Assembly (NCBI GenBank): GCA_963807425.1
Contig: CAWEBZ010000012.1
Span: 558,001-622,000 of the forward strand
Length of the DNA: 64,000 bases
DNA from: VRUE01 sp963807425
GTDB taxonomy: Bacteria > Actinomycetota > Thermoleophilia > Solirubrobacterales > 70-9
Reading direction: 5' to 3'
Positions 17,274 through 26,068 of the stretch are shown in pieces (the first letter of the stretch is position 1; each line of letters begins with the position of its first letter). The notes beneath the pieces were generated by a model that did not search any database, was not told the origin of the DNA, and saw nothing but the letters and a program-made list of their open reading frames with translations. The position numbers were made by a program, and so were the translations under genes.

Positions 17274-17804
17274 ATGCCCGACCTCGCTACAACCCTCCGC
17301 CATGCCCGTCTCGATGCGGGCTTTTCGCAAGTGGATCTAGCTGCGCGCGCGGGCACCTCCCAGCCTGCTCTTGCGCGTTACGAGACGGGAGCGGCCCTTC
17401 CGACCCTGCCAACTCTCGAGCGGCTCCTATCCGCATGCGGGCGACGGCTGGAGATCCAGACTCCGCCGGCAACTCGGTCATCTGTCTCCCCAACCTCCAT
17501 CCGGGGCCAGCTTGGCCCCCAGGCGAAGGAGCTGCGCCGGGGACGGCGTCGTCTACTCGATGCCGCCGATAAGCATGGGGTCGGCAGGCTGCGCGTATTC
17601 GGATCGCTCGCCCGGGGAGAAGCAGACGCCGCGAGCGACGTCGACCTCCTCGTAGATCTCAAGCCCGGCCGCACCCTCATCGACCTCGCTGCCTTTCGGC
17701 GCGAAGCCGGAGAGATTCTCAACCTGCCGGTCGACGTCGCAACGGCCGACATGTTGAAGAAGCGAATCCGCGACGAGGTACTGAATGAGGCCCTGCCTCT
17801 ATGA
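17274..17804 (+). CDS. XRE HTH - MNT nucleotidyltransferase fusion (antitoxin-like)
   Basis: 176 aa in two parts. Residues 5-62 are an XRE helix-turn-helix (LRHARLDAGFSQVDLAARAG, then SQPALARYETG). Residues ~88-175 are a minimal nucleotidyltransferase: GVGRLRVFGSLARGE and SDVDLLVDLKP provide the GSxxRGE...SDxDL catalytic motif. MNT proteins pair with HEPN ribonucleases as toxin-antitoxin modules, modifying the HEPN toxin; the HTH adds autoregulation. The stop overlaps the truncated HEPN frame that follows. Confidence 0.85.
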   Translation: MPDLATTLRHARLDAGFSQVDLAARAGTSQPALARYETGAALPTLPTLERLLSACGRRLEIQTPPATRSSVSPTSIRGQLGPQAKELRRGRRRLLDAADKHGVGRLRVFGSLARGEADAASDVDLLVDLKPGRTLIDLAAFRREAGEILNLPVDVATADMLKKRIRDEVLNEALPL

Positions 17805-17958
17805 GCGTCGCCGGAAATTTCCTTGGACCGATATCGCAGGACTCCGCGACCTGATCGCCCACGAGTACTTCAGAATCGACATCCACCGTGTGCTCGAGAT
17901 CGTGGAGAAGGATCTCCCCCCGCTCGAACACGCAATCGATCGCATGCTCGACCGCTGA
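17785..17958 (+). pseudogene. HEPN (DUF86-like) toxin, N-terminally truncated
   Basis: A 57-codon frame overlapping the end of the nucleotidyltransferase gene. From residue ~13 it reads PWTDIAGLRDLIAHEYFRID and IVEKDLPPLEHAI, the C-terminal half of a DUF86/HEPN protein, including the RxxxxH RNase motif (RDLIAH). The family is usually ~110-120 aa; the first ~60 residues (helices 1-2) are missing and the sequence passes directly from the antitoxin's last codons (ALPL) into YERRRKFPW. This looks like an internal deletion. The catalytic motif survives but the fold is probably incomplete. Confidence 0.65.
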
Positions 17959-18666
17959 GTCAGCTCCGTTCGGCGAACCACGGCCGCCGGGTCCGGATAG
18001 GCGAACGTGCTCAGGCCCAGCCAGTCGGGGACGCTGCGCACCAGGTGCTCCGGGCCGGTGATCCGTCACCCGCCCGGAGCGCATCGCCGCGCCCAGCTCG
18101 AGCTGTCCCACCCAGACCTCGGCCATCGCCCGCGCCTCGGCGTCGACCTGCAGGTCGATCGAGAAGCCCGGGTCGGAGAAGCAGACGTCGGTGCCCGAGC
18201 CCTGCGCCACCAGCCACCAGGCTCGCTTGCCGTCCTCGGCGTCGCGGTAGCGGAAGAAGGTCACGACCCGCTCCGCCGGGAGCCGGTCGAGGCGAAGGCT
18301 GCGCCCCATGTCCCACATCAGCAGGGCGGGGTCGGCCTCCTCGGCGGTTATCTCCCGCTTCAGGTGGTCGCGGCTCCAGGTCCCGAGCGAGACGACGAGC
18401 GGCCCGAGCGCTTCGCCAGCCGGGGTCAGCCGGTATTCGTGCCCGCGCTCGCCGTTCAGCGGGTGCCTGGTGAGCAGCCCGGCGCGCTCCAGCTCCCGCA
18501 GGCGCTTGCTGAGCAGCGACGAGGACATGCGCGGGACGCCGCGCTGGATCTCGTTGAAGCGCGTGCTCCCCATCAGCAGCTCGCGAACGACGAGCAGCGT
18601 CCAGCGCTCGGTCAGGACCTCCGCCGCCTGTGCGACCGGGCAGAACTGTCCGTAGCTCTCTGGCAT
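17799..18666 (-). pseudogene. HxlR-family regulator with SCP2-like C-terminal domain, frameshifted
   Basis: The N-terminal ~110 residues are a HxlR winged helix (CPVAQAAEVLTERWTLLVVREL, RFNEIQRGVPRMSSSLLSKRL, YRLTPAGEAL). The remainder resembles the SCP2-like ligand domain often attached to this regulator type (FSDPGFSIDLQVDAEARAMAEVWVGQLELG). One extra G near 18058 breaks the frame; in the other frame homology resumes as GPEHLVRSVPDWLGLSTFAYPDP. After that the frame runs antisense through the truncated HEPN gene before stopping at 17799, so the native C-terminus seems lost at the same junction. ATG 18666. Confidence 0.75.
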
Positions 18667-18772
18667 GACCCTCGTTTCCGAGTGTACGTGCCCAACTGCA
18701 GATCTTGAAGTTGAATCGCCCTCCCGACTCGGCGTAGACCGTCCTCAACAGCACACACGAGAAGGAGATCCA

Positions 18773-19660
18773 GTGAACGACGTTGCCGAGAAGCGAAGGA
18801 TGCGAACAGCGAGCTCAAGGCCCGCCACCGGTCGATGTGGGCGTCGGGCGACTACCCCTCGATGGTCGAGACCTTCCTGCTGCCGCTCGGGCCGCGCCTG
18901 GTCGAGGCATGCCGAGATCGGGCCCGGGATGCGCGTCCTCGACGTCGCCGCCGGCACCGGCAACGCGGCGATTCCGGCGGCCGCCACCGGGGCGACGGTC
19001 GTCGCCAGCGACCTGACGCCGGAGCTGTTCGAGGCCGGCCGCGCCCGCGCCGAGGCCGAGGGGGTGGAGCTCGAGTGGGCCGAGGCCGACGCCGAGGACC
19101 TGCCCTTCGAGGACGCCAGCTTCGACGTCGTCATCTCCTCGATCGGGGTGATGTTCGCGCCCCACCACCAGGCGGCCGCCGACGAGCTCGTGCGGGTCTG
19201 CCGCCCGGGCGGGACGATCGGACTGCTGAGCTGGACGCCGGAGGGAATGATCGGCGGCCTCTTCCGCACGATCGGGCCGTTCGCCCCGGCGCCGCCGCCG
19301 GGCGCCCAGCCGCCGCCGCTCTGGGGCGGCGAGGAGCACCTGCGCGAGCTGTTCGGCGACCGGGTCGAGCTCGAGACAGCTGGAGCGCGACGTGCTCGAG
19401 GTGACCGCCTTCGAGCGGCCCACCGACTTCGCCGAGCACTTCAAGCAGCGCTACGGGCCGACGATCGCGGCGCAGGCGAACGCGCGCCGCAACGAGCGCG
19501 AGGCAGGAGTTCGAGCAGGCGCTGGACAGCTACTTACGAGGAGCAGAACCTCGGCAGCGCCGACGACGCCCGCTTCGAGATGGAGTTCCTGCTCACGGTC
19601 GGGCGAAAGCAGATCATGAGCGCCGCAGGGCGGTCCGAGCCAGCCCTCGGACCGCCTTAA
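18773..19660 (+). pseudogene. Class I SAM-dependent methyltransferase, frameshifted
   Basis: GTG 18773 has a good GAAGGAGA ribosome site. Across frames the product reads as a methyltransferase: SMWASGDYPSMVETFLLPLG, then GMRVLDVAAGTGNAAIPAAA (SAM motif I), ASDLTPELFEAGRARAEAEG (acidic ribose-binding loop), EADAEDLPFEDASFDVVIS (motif II region) and ELVRVCRPGGTIGLLSWTPEG (motif III). Shifts are needed near 18805, 18907, 19378 and 19502. The pattern is that of small-molecule methyltransferases; substrate unknown. Confidence 0.75.
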
Positions 19661-19669
19661 GGTGGCCGT

Positions 19670-20944
19670 ATGAAGACGAGCCTCTTCCGCGACCGGGATT
19701 TCCGCCTGGTCGCGGCCTCCGTCGGGCTGTCGGCGCTCGGAGACTGGGTGGCGATCGTGGCGCTGGGCCTGCACGTGAAGGAGATGACCGACTCGGGGTT
19801 CGCGGTCGCGGCGCTCTGGGTCTGCCTCTTCGGACCCTCGGTGCTTGTCGCCGGGCACGTCGGGCTGCTGGTCGACAGAGTCGAGGCGACGCGCTTGCTC
19901 GCGGCGGTGTCGGCGGTGGGCGTCGCCGCAGCGGCCGCCGTCGCGTTCACCGATGCGCTGGCTCCCGTGCTCGTCCTCACCGCGGCGCTCGGCGTCGTTT
20001 TCGCAACATCGCAGCCGGCAGAGTTCTCGCTGATCCCACCGCTCGCAGGGGAGGATCGGATCCAGGAGGCGAACGGGCACGTCGAGACCGCCCGCTACAT
20101 CGGCTTCGGAATCGGTCCGCTGCTTGGCGGCCTCCTCTTCGCAGCTGGAGGACTGGAGCTGGCGATGCTCGTCGACGCCGCCACCTTCGCCGTCGTCGCC
20201 CTCGCCGCCCTCGCCCTGCGCGTGAGGCGGCCCCCAGCGGAGCTGCAGGAGGAGGAACGGGCGCCGCGCGCTCGCGACGGGATCGCCTTTCTCTTCCGCG
20301 ACCGGCTGCTCTCGCTGGTGATGACAGTCGCCTTCGGCTCGCTCCTCTTCATGTCCGCGGTCTGGGTGGCGGAGCTCTTCTTCGTCGAGGACGTGCTCGG
20401 CCGGGGCGACGTCTCCTACGGCGCGATGCTCTCCCTCTGGACGCTCGGGATGGCGTTCGGGGCAATGGCTCTCTCGCGCCGCGTGGTGCCTGCAGCCGTC
20501 GCCGCCGCCGGCCTCGCCGCGGCGGCGATCCAGGGAATCGGGCTCGCCCTGCCGGCGCTCTGGCTCAGCTTCGTCTTCTACCTCGCCTGCTCGTTCGTCG
20601 GCGGGCTAGGGCACGGGCTCAAGAACGTGATGTTCCGCAGCCTGATCCACCTCCGCGTTCCCGATCACCTGCACGGGCGCGCCTTCGCCGCCTACAACGG
20701 CATCCGCAATACGGCTGAGCTGGGCGCGTTCGCGGCAGGCGGCCTGCTTGTCGCGACGATCGGCGCCCGCGGCACGATCGCCTACGCCGGCGGCCTCTCC
20801 GCCATCGTGGGGCTGATCGGGCTGCTGGCCCTGGCGCGGATGTACGGCGGCCTCGTCCCCTCCGGTCCGGTCGACCCGCCAATCGAGCCTGGCGGCGGAA
20901 GCGCCGAACCGCCGGCGCCCGCCCAGACGGCGCCCGAGAGCTAG
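19670..20944 (+). CDS. MFS transporter (MFS_3 / enterobactin-exporter-like)
   Basis: 424-aa, 12-TM protein. It opens with the MFS_3-type MKTSLFRDRDFRLVAASVGLSALGDW, has the loop GLLVDRVEATRLLAAV and the mid-protein ATSQPAEFSLIPPLAGEDRIQEANG that is characteristic of this subgroup. The C-terminal ~30 residues are Pro/Gly/Ala-rich and cytoplasmic. It lies 9 bases after the methyltransferase stop, so they may be one operon. Substrate unknown. Confidence 0.85.
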   Translation: MKTSLFRDRDFRLVAASVGLSALGDWVAIVALGLHVKEMTDSGFAVAALWVCLFGPSVLVAGHVGLLVDRVEATRLLAAVSAVGVAAAAAVAFTDALAPVLVLTAALGVVFATSQPAEFSLIPPLAGEDRIQEANGHVETARYIGFGIGPLLGGLLFAAGGLELAMLVDAATFAVVALAALALRVRRPPAELQEEERAPRARDGIAFLFRDRLLSLVMTVAFGSLLFMSAVWVAELFFVEDVLGRGDVSYGAMLSLWTLGMAFGAMALSRRVVPAAVAAAGLAAAAIQGIGLALPALWLSFVFYLACSFVGGLGHGLKNVMFRSLIHLRVPDHLHGRAFAAYNGIRNTAELGAFAAGGLLVATIGARGTIAYAGGLSAIVGLIGLLALARMYGGLVPSGPVDPPIEPGGGSAEPPAPAQTAPES

Positions 20945-21008
20945 GAGAAGAAGAGCGCTGCGACGGCGAGCGCCAGGATCCAAGCGCTCGCCGTCTTCGC
21001 GGACTTCT

Positions 21009-21629
21009 TCACGAGACGCTTATTGACTCCCCCCTGTGCAGCTCGAATGCTTCAGTCGGGAATACGCCGTTCCATTCGACCGATTCGCCGAGAGCTTCCA
21101 GTTTGGTCCCGGTCGCCGTGAAGCTCGACGGACTGAACGTGGCGCTTTCGGTTCCATTGTCGATCAGGCCACCGGCCGATCCGGTGACATTGGCCCAGAT
21201 ACCCCACAGCGGGCAGAACCAGCCGCCGTAGAGGACCCAGACGTCCACCCCTTTGACCACGAGGTAATTTTTGCCGCCGCTCGAGGTCAGGCTGGCCGGC
21301 CAAGGGAACGATTCGGCTTCGATCGCCGCCACCGTGCAGGTGGTGTTGGTGTAGCAGTTGAACAGGGGCAGGCTGGTGACGTTCCCTTTGCCCGTCCCTG
21401 CGCTGTTCGAGATTTCAACTTCGTAGAGGAAGTTGGTGCAGGAGGTCGTCATCCCCCACATGCCGAGGCCGCTTTTTTCGGCCCCGCCGAGGATCGTTTC
21501 CGTGCCTTTCAATTCTTCCCCGTTGAACTTCCAAGCGGGGCCGGCCATCGCCGAGCCGGCGAAGACGGCGCTCAGCATCAGCGCTGCCAACAACCCCCCC
21601 AAGAAAACGCGTGTCGATTTGCGGTTCAT
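21009..21629 (-). CDS. Secreted protein of unknown function
   Basis: 206 aa from ATG 21629, which has a GAGGATGAGG ribosome site just upstream; the frame is open 16 codons further. A clear signal peptide (residues 8-30, ending SAMAG) precedes AWKFNGEELKGTETILGGAEKSG. Four Cys in the mature part (TTSCTNF, NCYTNTTC, WFCPLWG region) could form disulfides. I recognise the style as a secreted family common in Thermoleophilia but know no domain or function. Confidence 0.7.
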   Translation of the reverse strand: MNRKSTRVFLGGLLAALMLSAVFAGSAMAGPAWKFNGEELKGTETILGGAEKSGLGMWGMTTSCTNFLYEVEISNSAGTGKGNVTSLPLFNCYTNTTCTVAAIEAESFPWPASLTSSGGKNYLVVKGVDVWVLYGGWFCPLWGIWANVTGSAGGLIDNGTESATFSPSSFTATGTKLEALGESVEWNGVFPTEAFELHRGESISVS

Positions 21630-22002
21630 CTCCTCATCCTCTCCTCGCCGGGCGAGGCGGCAAGGAGCGGCGTGCACGCCACCCTCCTGCTGTGCTTCTG
21701 CATGACTGGATCTCCTGACTGGTTTGACTGGTTGCTGAATGGAAAGCAGCTACTTCTAATGAAGCTTTATGGATCGAGGGGTCAGCGCCCCTGGGCGGAC
21801 CCCCGCTTGCCCGCAGGGTGACCACGACCCCTTCGATTGGCACTGCCTACGCGTGCCGGCCAACGCCATGCCTCGTCTCGAAACCACCCGCAGGTTTCCT
21901 CCCGTAGAGACCCCAAGCGTACCCTGGAATTGACCAACATGTACCACATCTGCGCCCGCCTTGCCACCCCCCAACGGCGATCGGCGACTCCGCCGGGCGG
22001 GC
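21630..22002. other. Intergenic region with one structured hairpin, no gene seen
   Basis: No convincing gene lies here. At 21875-21911 the sequence can fold as GTCTC-GAAACC-(7)-GGTTTC-(8 bulged)-GAGAC, and another GC-rich palindromic stretch is at 21778-21822. In the transcribed direction (minus) these lie between the acyl-CoA dehydrogenase stop and the secreted-protein start, so a terminator or structured 5' leader is possible. Confidence 0.4.
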
Positions 22003-23181
22003 CTAGCGCCGCGGGTCCATCGCGCGGGAGATGACCACGCGCTGGATCTCGTTGGTGCCCTCGTAGATCTGGGTGATCTTGGCATCGCGCATCATTCGCT
22101 CGACCGGGTACTCCTTGACGTAGCCGTAGCCGCCGAGGACCTGGATCGCCTCGACCGTGACCCGCATCGCGTTGTCGGAGGCGAACAGCTTTGCCATCGA
22201 GGAGTGCTTGGCCAAACCGGGGTCGTCCTGATCGGCCATCGCGCATGCCTTGTAGAGCAGCTCGCGCGCGGCGGCGGTGCCGGTCTCCATCTCGGCCAGC
22301 TTGAACTGGATCGCCTGCAGGTCAAGGATCGGCTTGCCGAAGGCGACCCGCTCCGAGGCATAGGTGGTCGCGTAGTCGGTCGCCCCCTGGGCGATCCCGA
22401 CCGCCTGCGCCGCCGCGCCGAGGCGTGTCCTTTCCAGCGTGCCGAGGGCGACCCCGAGCCCCCGCCCGACCTCGCCGATCACGTTCTCGGCCGGCACCCG
22501 CACGTCGTCGAAGACGGGCGAGCCGGTCGGCGAGCCGCGAATCCCCAGCTTGTGCTCGAGCTTGCCAATCGAGAAGCCAGGCCGGTCGGCCTCGACCACG
22601 AAAGCGGTGATCCGTCGCTTTTCGCGATCGGTGATGGCGAAGACGACGTAGAAGTCCGCGACCCCGGCGTTGCTGATCCAGTTCTTGGCGCCGTTGATGA
22701 CCCATTCGTCACGGTCGAGCTCGGCATGCGTGCGCATCGCCGCCGGGTCCGAGCCGGCCTCCGGCTCAGACAGCGCGAAGGCTGGCGTCCACTCGCCGCT
22801 GGCGCAACGCGGCAGAACCCGCTGCTTCAGCTCATCACTGCCAAAGAGACGGATCGGCAGCGAACCGAGCTCCTGCACCATCAGGATCAGAGCGCTCGAA
22901 GCACAGGCCTTGGCGATCTCCTCGACCGCCATCTGCAACATCAGCGTTCCGGTGCCGATCCCCCCGTACTGCTCCTCGAAGGGCAGGGCAAGGATGTCGT
23001 GCTCAGCCAGCAGCTCCCGCACGTCCTTCGGGTATTCCGACTTCTCATCGATCTCAGCCGCCCGCGGCGCAATCCGCTCACGCGCAATCTGCCTGATCGT
23101 CTCGCGAAAGTCGAGCAGGTCCTGAGGAATCGAGTAGATGTCGGCACCCATGACCGTCGAGACCGTATTCATAGACGCCAT
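22003..23181 (-). CDS. Acyl-CoA dehydrogenase
   Basis: About 392-aa flavoprotein oxidising acyl-CoA to enoyl-CoA. Motifs: FALSEPEAGSDPAAMRTHAE (FAD/substrate-binding signature 1), WISNAGVADFYVVFA, GIRGSPTGSPVFDDVRVPAEN, and GGYGYVKEYPVERMMRDAKITQIYEGTNEIQR (signature 2, with the catalytic Glu in YEGTNE). The frame is open up to 23247. Of the Met codons at 23181, 23172 and 23151 I favour 23181 but none has a strong ribosome site. It is isolated from other beta-oxidation genes. Confidence 0.9.
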   Translation of the reverse strand: MASMNTVSTVMGADIYSIPQDLLDFRETIRQIARERIAPRAAEIDEKSEYPKDVRELLAEHDILALPFEEQYGGIGTGTLMLQMAVEEIAKACASSALILMVQELGSLPIRLFGSDELKQRVLPRCASGEWTPAFALSEPEAGSDPAAMRTHAELDRDEWVINGAKNWISNAGVADFYVVFAITDREKRRITAFVVEADRPGFSIGKLEHKLGIRGSPTGSPVFDDVRVPAENVIGEVGRGLGVALGTLERTRLGAAAQAVGIAQGATDYATTYASERVAFGKPILDLQAIQFKLAEMETGTAAARELLYKACAMADQDDPGLAKHSSMAKLFASDNAMRVTVEAIQVLGGYGYVKEYPVERMMRDAKITQIYEGTNEIQRVVISRAMDPRR

Positions 23182-23347
23182 GCCCTGACGTGCGCCCGCC
23201 CGACTATGGCCGGACACCATCAGACCAACCCTTAGTTGTGGCCTCACTAATCTCTGTCCGCCGCGGATGAGATCGGCGACGTGCGTCGGCTAAATGAGCA
23301 AGACTAATCTGCGCACTTCAACCGTTCGCAACCAGAGGAGGCATCCG

Positions 23348-23764
23348 ATGCGCTGGCACGCAATCGCCAAGGGCGAGGGAGGGCAACGCGCACTGCTTCT
23401 AGCGGTAGCGGCGCTCGGCGCGATGGCGATGTGGCTGATGATCGCCAGCGAGTCGAGTGCAGCTCAGTCTCAGCCCTGCGGAATAGTGTCGGGCTCTGGC
23501 GCCAACAGCAAAAGCAAGTGGCGAGTCACGATCACGAAGGGCTCGCCGTCGTGCCACTCTGTGCGAGCGATCGCCCGGGAATACGGCAACCCCAAGTCCG
23601 TCCATTACTCGTGCCCCGAGAGAAGCCACCTTTGCGCTTATGGCGTCTACACCAAGGGCTGGCGGTGCACCGGCCTCTTTCAGGGGACTTTTGGCTGCTG
23701 GCACGGAGGGGACGCAAAGGGACGAAATGCCCGGGAGTCGTTCAGGGGCGCTTTGGTGTCTTGA
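23348..23764 (+). CDS. Small secreted cysteine-containing protein, unknown function
   Basis: 138 aa from ATG 23348 with an AGAGGAGG ribosome site. A hydrophobic segment (residues 14-38) serves as signal, followed by a mature domain with seven cysteines (QPCGIVSG, SPSCHSV, YSCPERSHLCAYGVY, WRCTGLF, FGCWHGG). Spacing suggests three disulfides. I know no family for it. A GC-rich hairpin follows at 23839. Confidence 0.65.
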   Translation: MRWHAIAKGEGGQRALLLAVAALGAMAMWLMIASESSAAQSQPCGIVSGSGANSKSKWRVTITKGSPSCHSVRAIAREYGNPKSVHYSCPERSHLCAYGVYTKGWRCTGLFQGTFGCWHGGDAKGRNARESFRGALVS

Positions 23765-23838
23765 GATCATGCTCGACACTTGGGGGACGCAGGACCTCCG
23801 GTCCACCTACGTTCGCTCTCGAGAAACGCAAAGTAAGC

Positions 23839-23869
23839 GGCCCCGGCGGCGCGCAAACGCCCCGGGGCC
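23839..23869. terminator. GC-rich hairpin downstream of secreted protein gene
   Basis: GGCCCCGG (23839-23846) pairs with CCGGGGCC (23862-23869) across a 15-base loop. There is no T run, but the position 75 bases after a stop and before the next gene suggests a terminator. Confidence 0.45.
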
Positions 23870-23966
23870 CCCGGCACCGAAGGAAGAGCTTCGATGCGCA
23901 GAAACCGCTTGAAACCGCCAAGCTTTTCGGCCTCCAACAGTCCTAAGGACTAGCCTCCTTCAACCG

Positions 23967-25292
23967 ATGGCGCGGCGAACGAGGAGAGTTTCCGTACTGG
24001 CAGTGGCGCTGTCGCTGCTGATCTCCTCTGCGGCTATGGCCGCGACCCGCTACGCAGCGCCGGGCGGAACCGGCGCCGATCCGTGCGCCAAACCCGCCAA
24101 ACCCTGCTCCGTGTACACCGCTGCCGATGGGAATGCGCCGGGCTCGTCGATCGAGGCTGGAGATGTGGTCGAACTCGCGCCCGGCACCTATCACGCAGAA
24201 TCCGAAGGGGAATTTGGCTATGTCCCAAGCGTGATGCTGCCGGAGGGCGTCATCGTCCGGGGGCAACCAGGCAAGGCAAAGCCGGTCATCCTCATCGAGG
24301 ACAACGAAGCCTACGGCGCCTTCTACGTCCCCACGGGAGCGGAAGTCGCGGATGTGGAAATCCGCAACCAGTCGGACCACGGGCCGGCGATCGGCGTCTC
24401 CGGAGGAACGCTGGATCGAGTGATCGCTCGTTCGACGACCAGCGTCGAAGCCACCTGCGACTTCAGCTCGGGAACGATCCGCAGTAGTGCCTGCCTCAAC
24501 TCGGGTGGGGGCTCGGCGATCGGAGTCAACATTTTTGCGAAGGGAACCTTCGGGGGCGTCATCCGCAACAGCACCCTGATCGCAACCGGCCCAGGCTCGG
24601 TGGGCATGAGCTTCATCTGCCACGCCTTCAAGAGAGGAATGGCGATGACGATCGATGCGGTAGGGGTGCTGGTTAAGGGAGAGGCGAAAGACGTGATCGC
24701 TCGCGGCCTTTCCGACAATAAAGGTCGGGGGGCGATCGTCAGCATCGAGTTCCGAGCCTCCAGCTATTCGACCGTCGAAACCGAAGTCATGCATCACGGT
24801 CGGGCCTCGGTCACCGCGCCGGGGACCAACGGCAACATTACGGCGCTGCCACTGCTCGCCGCCGACAACTTCCACCAGCTGCCCGACTCGCCGACGATTG
24901 ACAGAGGGGCGGTCGACGAAGCCAGCGACACCCTCGACGTCGACAAGCAGCCGCGGGCGATGGGCGGACTGCCGGATATCGGCGCCGATGAGCTCGGCTC
25001 CGCCACCCCCAAAGCCAACCCGGTGCCTTCCACGCAGCTAGGGGGGCACCCGTGGGACCTGAGTCCGAAACGGATCGCCAAGTTCACCTTCGGCTCGAGC
25101 GAGCCTGGATCGCGCTTCCAATGCAAGCTCGACCTCAAGCCTTTCCGCGCTTGCACCTCCCCGTACGAGAAGAAAGTCAAGTTGGGAAAGCACAGGTTCC
25201 AGGTTCGTGCCATTGACCCGCAGGGACAGGTCGACCGGACTCCGGCCGCGTTCCGTTGGCGGGTTCTCCGCTGGCGGGCTTTTCTGCCCTGA
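23967..25292 (+). CDS. Secreted right-handed beta-helix protein with Ig-like C-terminal domain
   Basis: 441 aa. Signal peptide (1-25, ending AMAA) followed by TRYAAPGGTGADPC and repeated Val/Gly strands (VELAPGTYHAESEG, VIVRGQPGKAKPVILIED, AEVADVEIRNQSD) typical of pectate-lyase-like parallel beta-helices, ending at PRAMGGLPDIGADELG. The last ~70 residues (KFTFGSSEPGSRFQCKLDLK ... RFQVRAIDPQGQVDRTP) form the Ig-like module common on surface proteins of this lineage. Presumably extracellular; no catalytic residues can be assigned. Confidence 0.8.
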   Translation: MARRTRRVSVLAVALSLLISSAAMAATRYAAPGGTGADPCAKPAKPCSVYTAADGNAPGSSIEAGDVVELAPGTYHAESEGEFGYVPSVMLPEGVIVRGQPGKAKPVILIEDNEAYGAFYVPTGAEVADVEIRNQSDHGPAIGVSGGTLDRVIARSTTSVEATCDFSSGTIRSSACLNSGGGSAIGVNIFAKGTFGGVIRNSTLIATGPGSVGMSFICHAFKRGMAMTIDAVGVLVKGEAKDVIARGLSDNKGRGAIVSIEFRASSYSTVETEVMHHGRASVTAPGTNGNITALPLLAADNFHQLPDSPTIDRGAVDEASDTLDVDKQPRAMGGLPDIGADELGSATPKANPVPSTQLGGHPWDLSPKRIAKFTFGSSEPGSRFQCKLDLKPFRACTSPYEKKVKLGKHRFQVRAIDPQGQVDRTPAAFRWRVLRWRAFLP

Positions 25293-25380
25293 GTTAGAAC
25301 GGGCGTCGCGAATGCCTCGATGCGGAAGTCGGCCCGATCCTGGGGCACGAAATGGGGCAAGAACCCCCCACATATTCCAG

Positions 25381-25436
25381 CCGATCTCGATTCGCCAAAC
25401 CGCTTGAAACCGTGCCCCACGTAGTCCAGCGGGTCC
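25381..25436 (+). repeat. Copy 1 of an ~57-bp diverged repeat (second at 30053)
   Basis: CCGATCTCGAT ... CGCTTG ... ACCGTGCCC ... ACGT.GTCCAGC.GGTCC is shared with 30053-30110 in the same orientation, roughly four in five bases identical with small gaps. The two copies bracket the repeat-rich tract. Confidence 0.5.
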
Positions 25437-25440
25437 CAGA

Positions 25441-25465
25441 TTCGGGCTCATAACCCGAAGGGTCA
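25441..25465 (+). pseudogene. tRNA-fMet anticodon-arm relic
   Basis: TTCGGG-CTCATAA-CCCGAA is a perfect 6-bp stem with a canonical 7-base loop holding anticodon CAT, with the GGG/CCC pairs that mark initiator tRNA; GGTCA follows as in a variable region. No acceptor or T stem can be drawn around it, so it is not a working tRNA. It may be the scar of an integration into a tRNA gene. Confidence 0.45.
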
Positions 25466-25510
25466 GGAATAGATTCGACTGCCGACCTTGGCTTAATTGG
25501 GTCCGATCGG

Positions 25511-25540
25511 AACCGGCCCAAACAATTGAAGCTGGACCAA
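25511..25540 (+). repeat. CAATTG repeat, copy 1 (partial)
   Basis: AACCGGCCCAAACAATTGAA followed by GCTGGACCAA. It matches the first 30 positions of the family found at 27091, 30778 (inverted) and 31316, then diverges. Confidence 0.6.
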
Positions 25541-25668
25541 GGCCGCCCAGGACCCACTCGCCTCGATCCGCTCCCGCTATTCGCGCAGAACAGGAGCGGA
25601 TGAGCGGGGCGGGGTGCGGCCCAGAATCGTCTCATTGAATCCGTTGCGGGTGTGATGATGCTGCGGCC

Positions 25669-25999
25669 GTGACGGACCAGCCATCTCGACCTTCGACGGA
25701 GGAATGGCTCGCCCGGCTAGAGTCGAAGATCGAGGGCGGCAAATGGTGGTGGGATCCCGTGTGGTGGCGGTGATCAGCGCAGCGATCCTCGGCCTTTCCA
25801 GCCTTGCTTGGCAGATCAAGCCATGGGAGGCGTTTGAGGGCGACGAACCGGCCACCGTTAGGCTCACCGAAGGCCACGCGGCCGCCTACGCCAGGAATCA
25901 GTGGAATGCGTATCTGCGGGTCCTCAATTGGACGCGAAGCAGCAGAACCCCGCGACGGTTCAGACCCAGGAGGCCCGAAAGCGTCCACGGGCTGTCTGA
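25669..25999 (+). pseudogene. Possible small membrane protein, frameshifted
   Basis: A GTG at 25669 opens a frame ending at 25773 (TEEWLARLESKIEGGKWWW). A one-base shift would continue it into VISAAILGLSSLAWQI (a TM segment) and EPATVRLTEGHAAAYARNQW, and a second shift into KQQNPATVQTQEARKRPRAV before a stop at 25999. Composition of the pieces is protein-like but nothing is recognised. Low confidence. Confidence 0.3.
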
Positions 26000-26068
26000 G
26001 ATAACGCGTCAAGGTCAGGATAGGATGAGTCGCGTGGCCTGGCCCAACCGAGACAACAAGGTCGTGCA

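Noticed and set aside
20941..21012. 23-codon GTG frame on the minus strand (KKSAKTASAWILALAVAALF)
   Set aside because: Looks like a TM peptide, but it overlaps the ends of both convergent neighbours and its purine-rich site is 14 bases away; too weak to list.
21782..22246. Minus-strand frame over the gap downstream of the acyl-CoA dehydrogenase
   Set aside because: Most of it is an alternative frame of the dehydrogenase 3' end; the remainder has no protein character.
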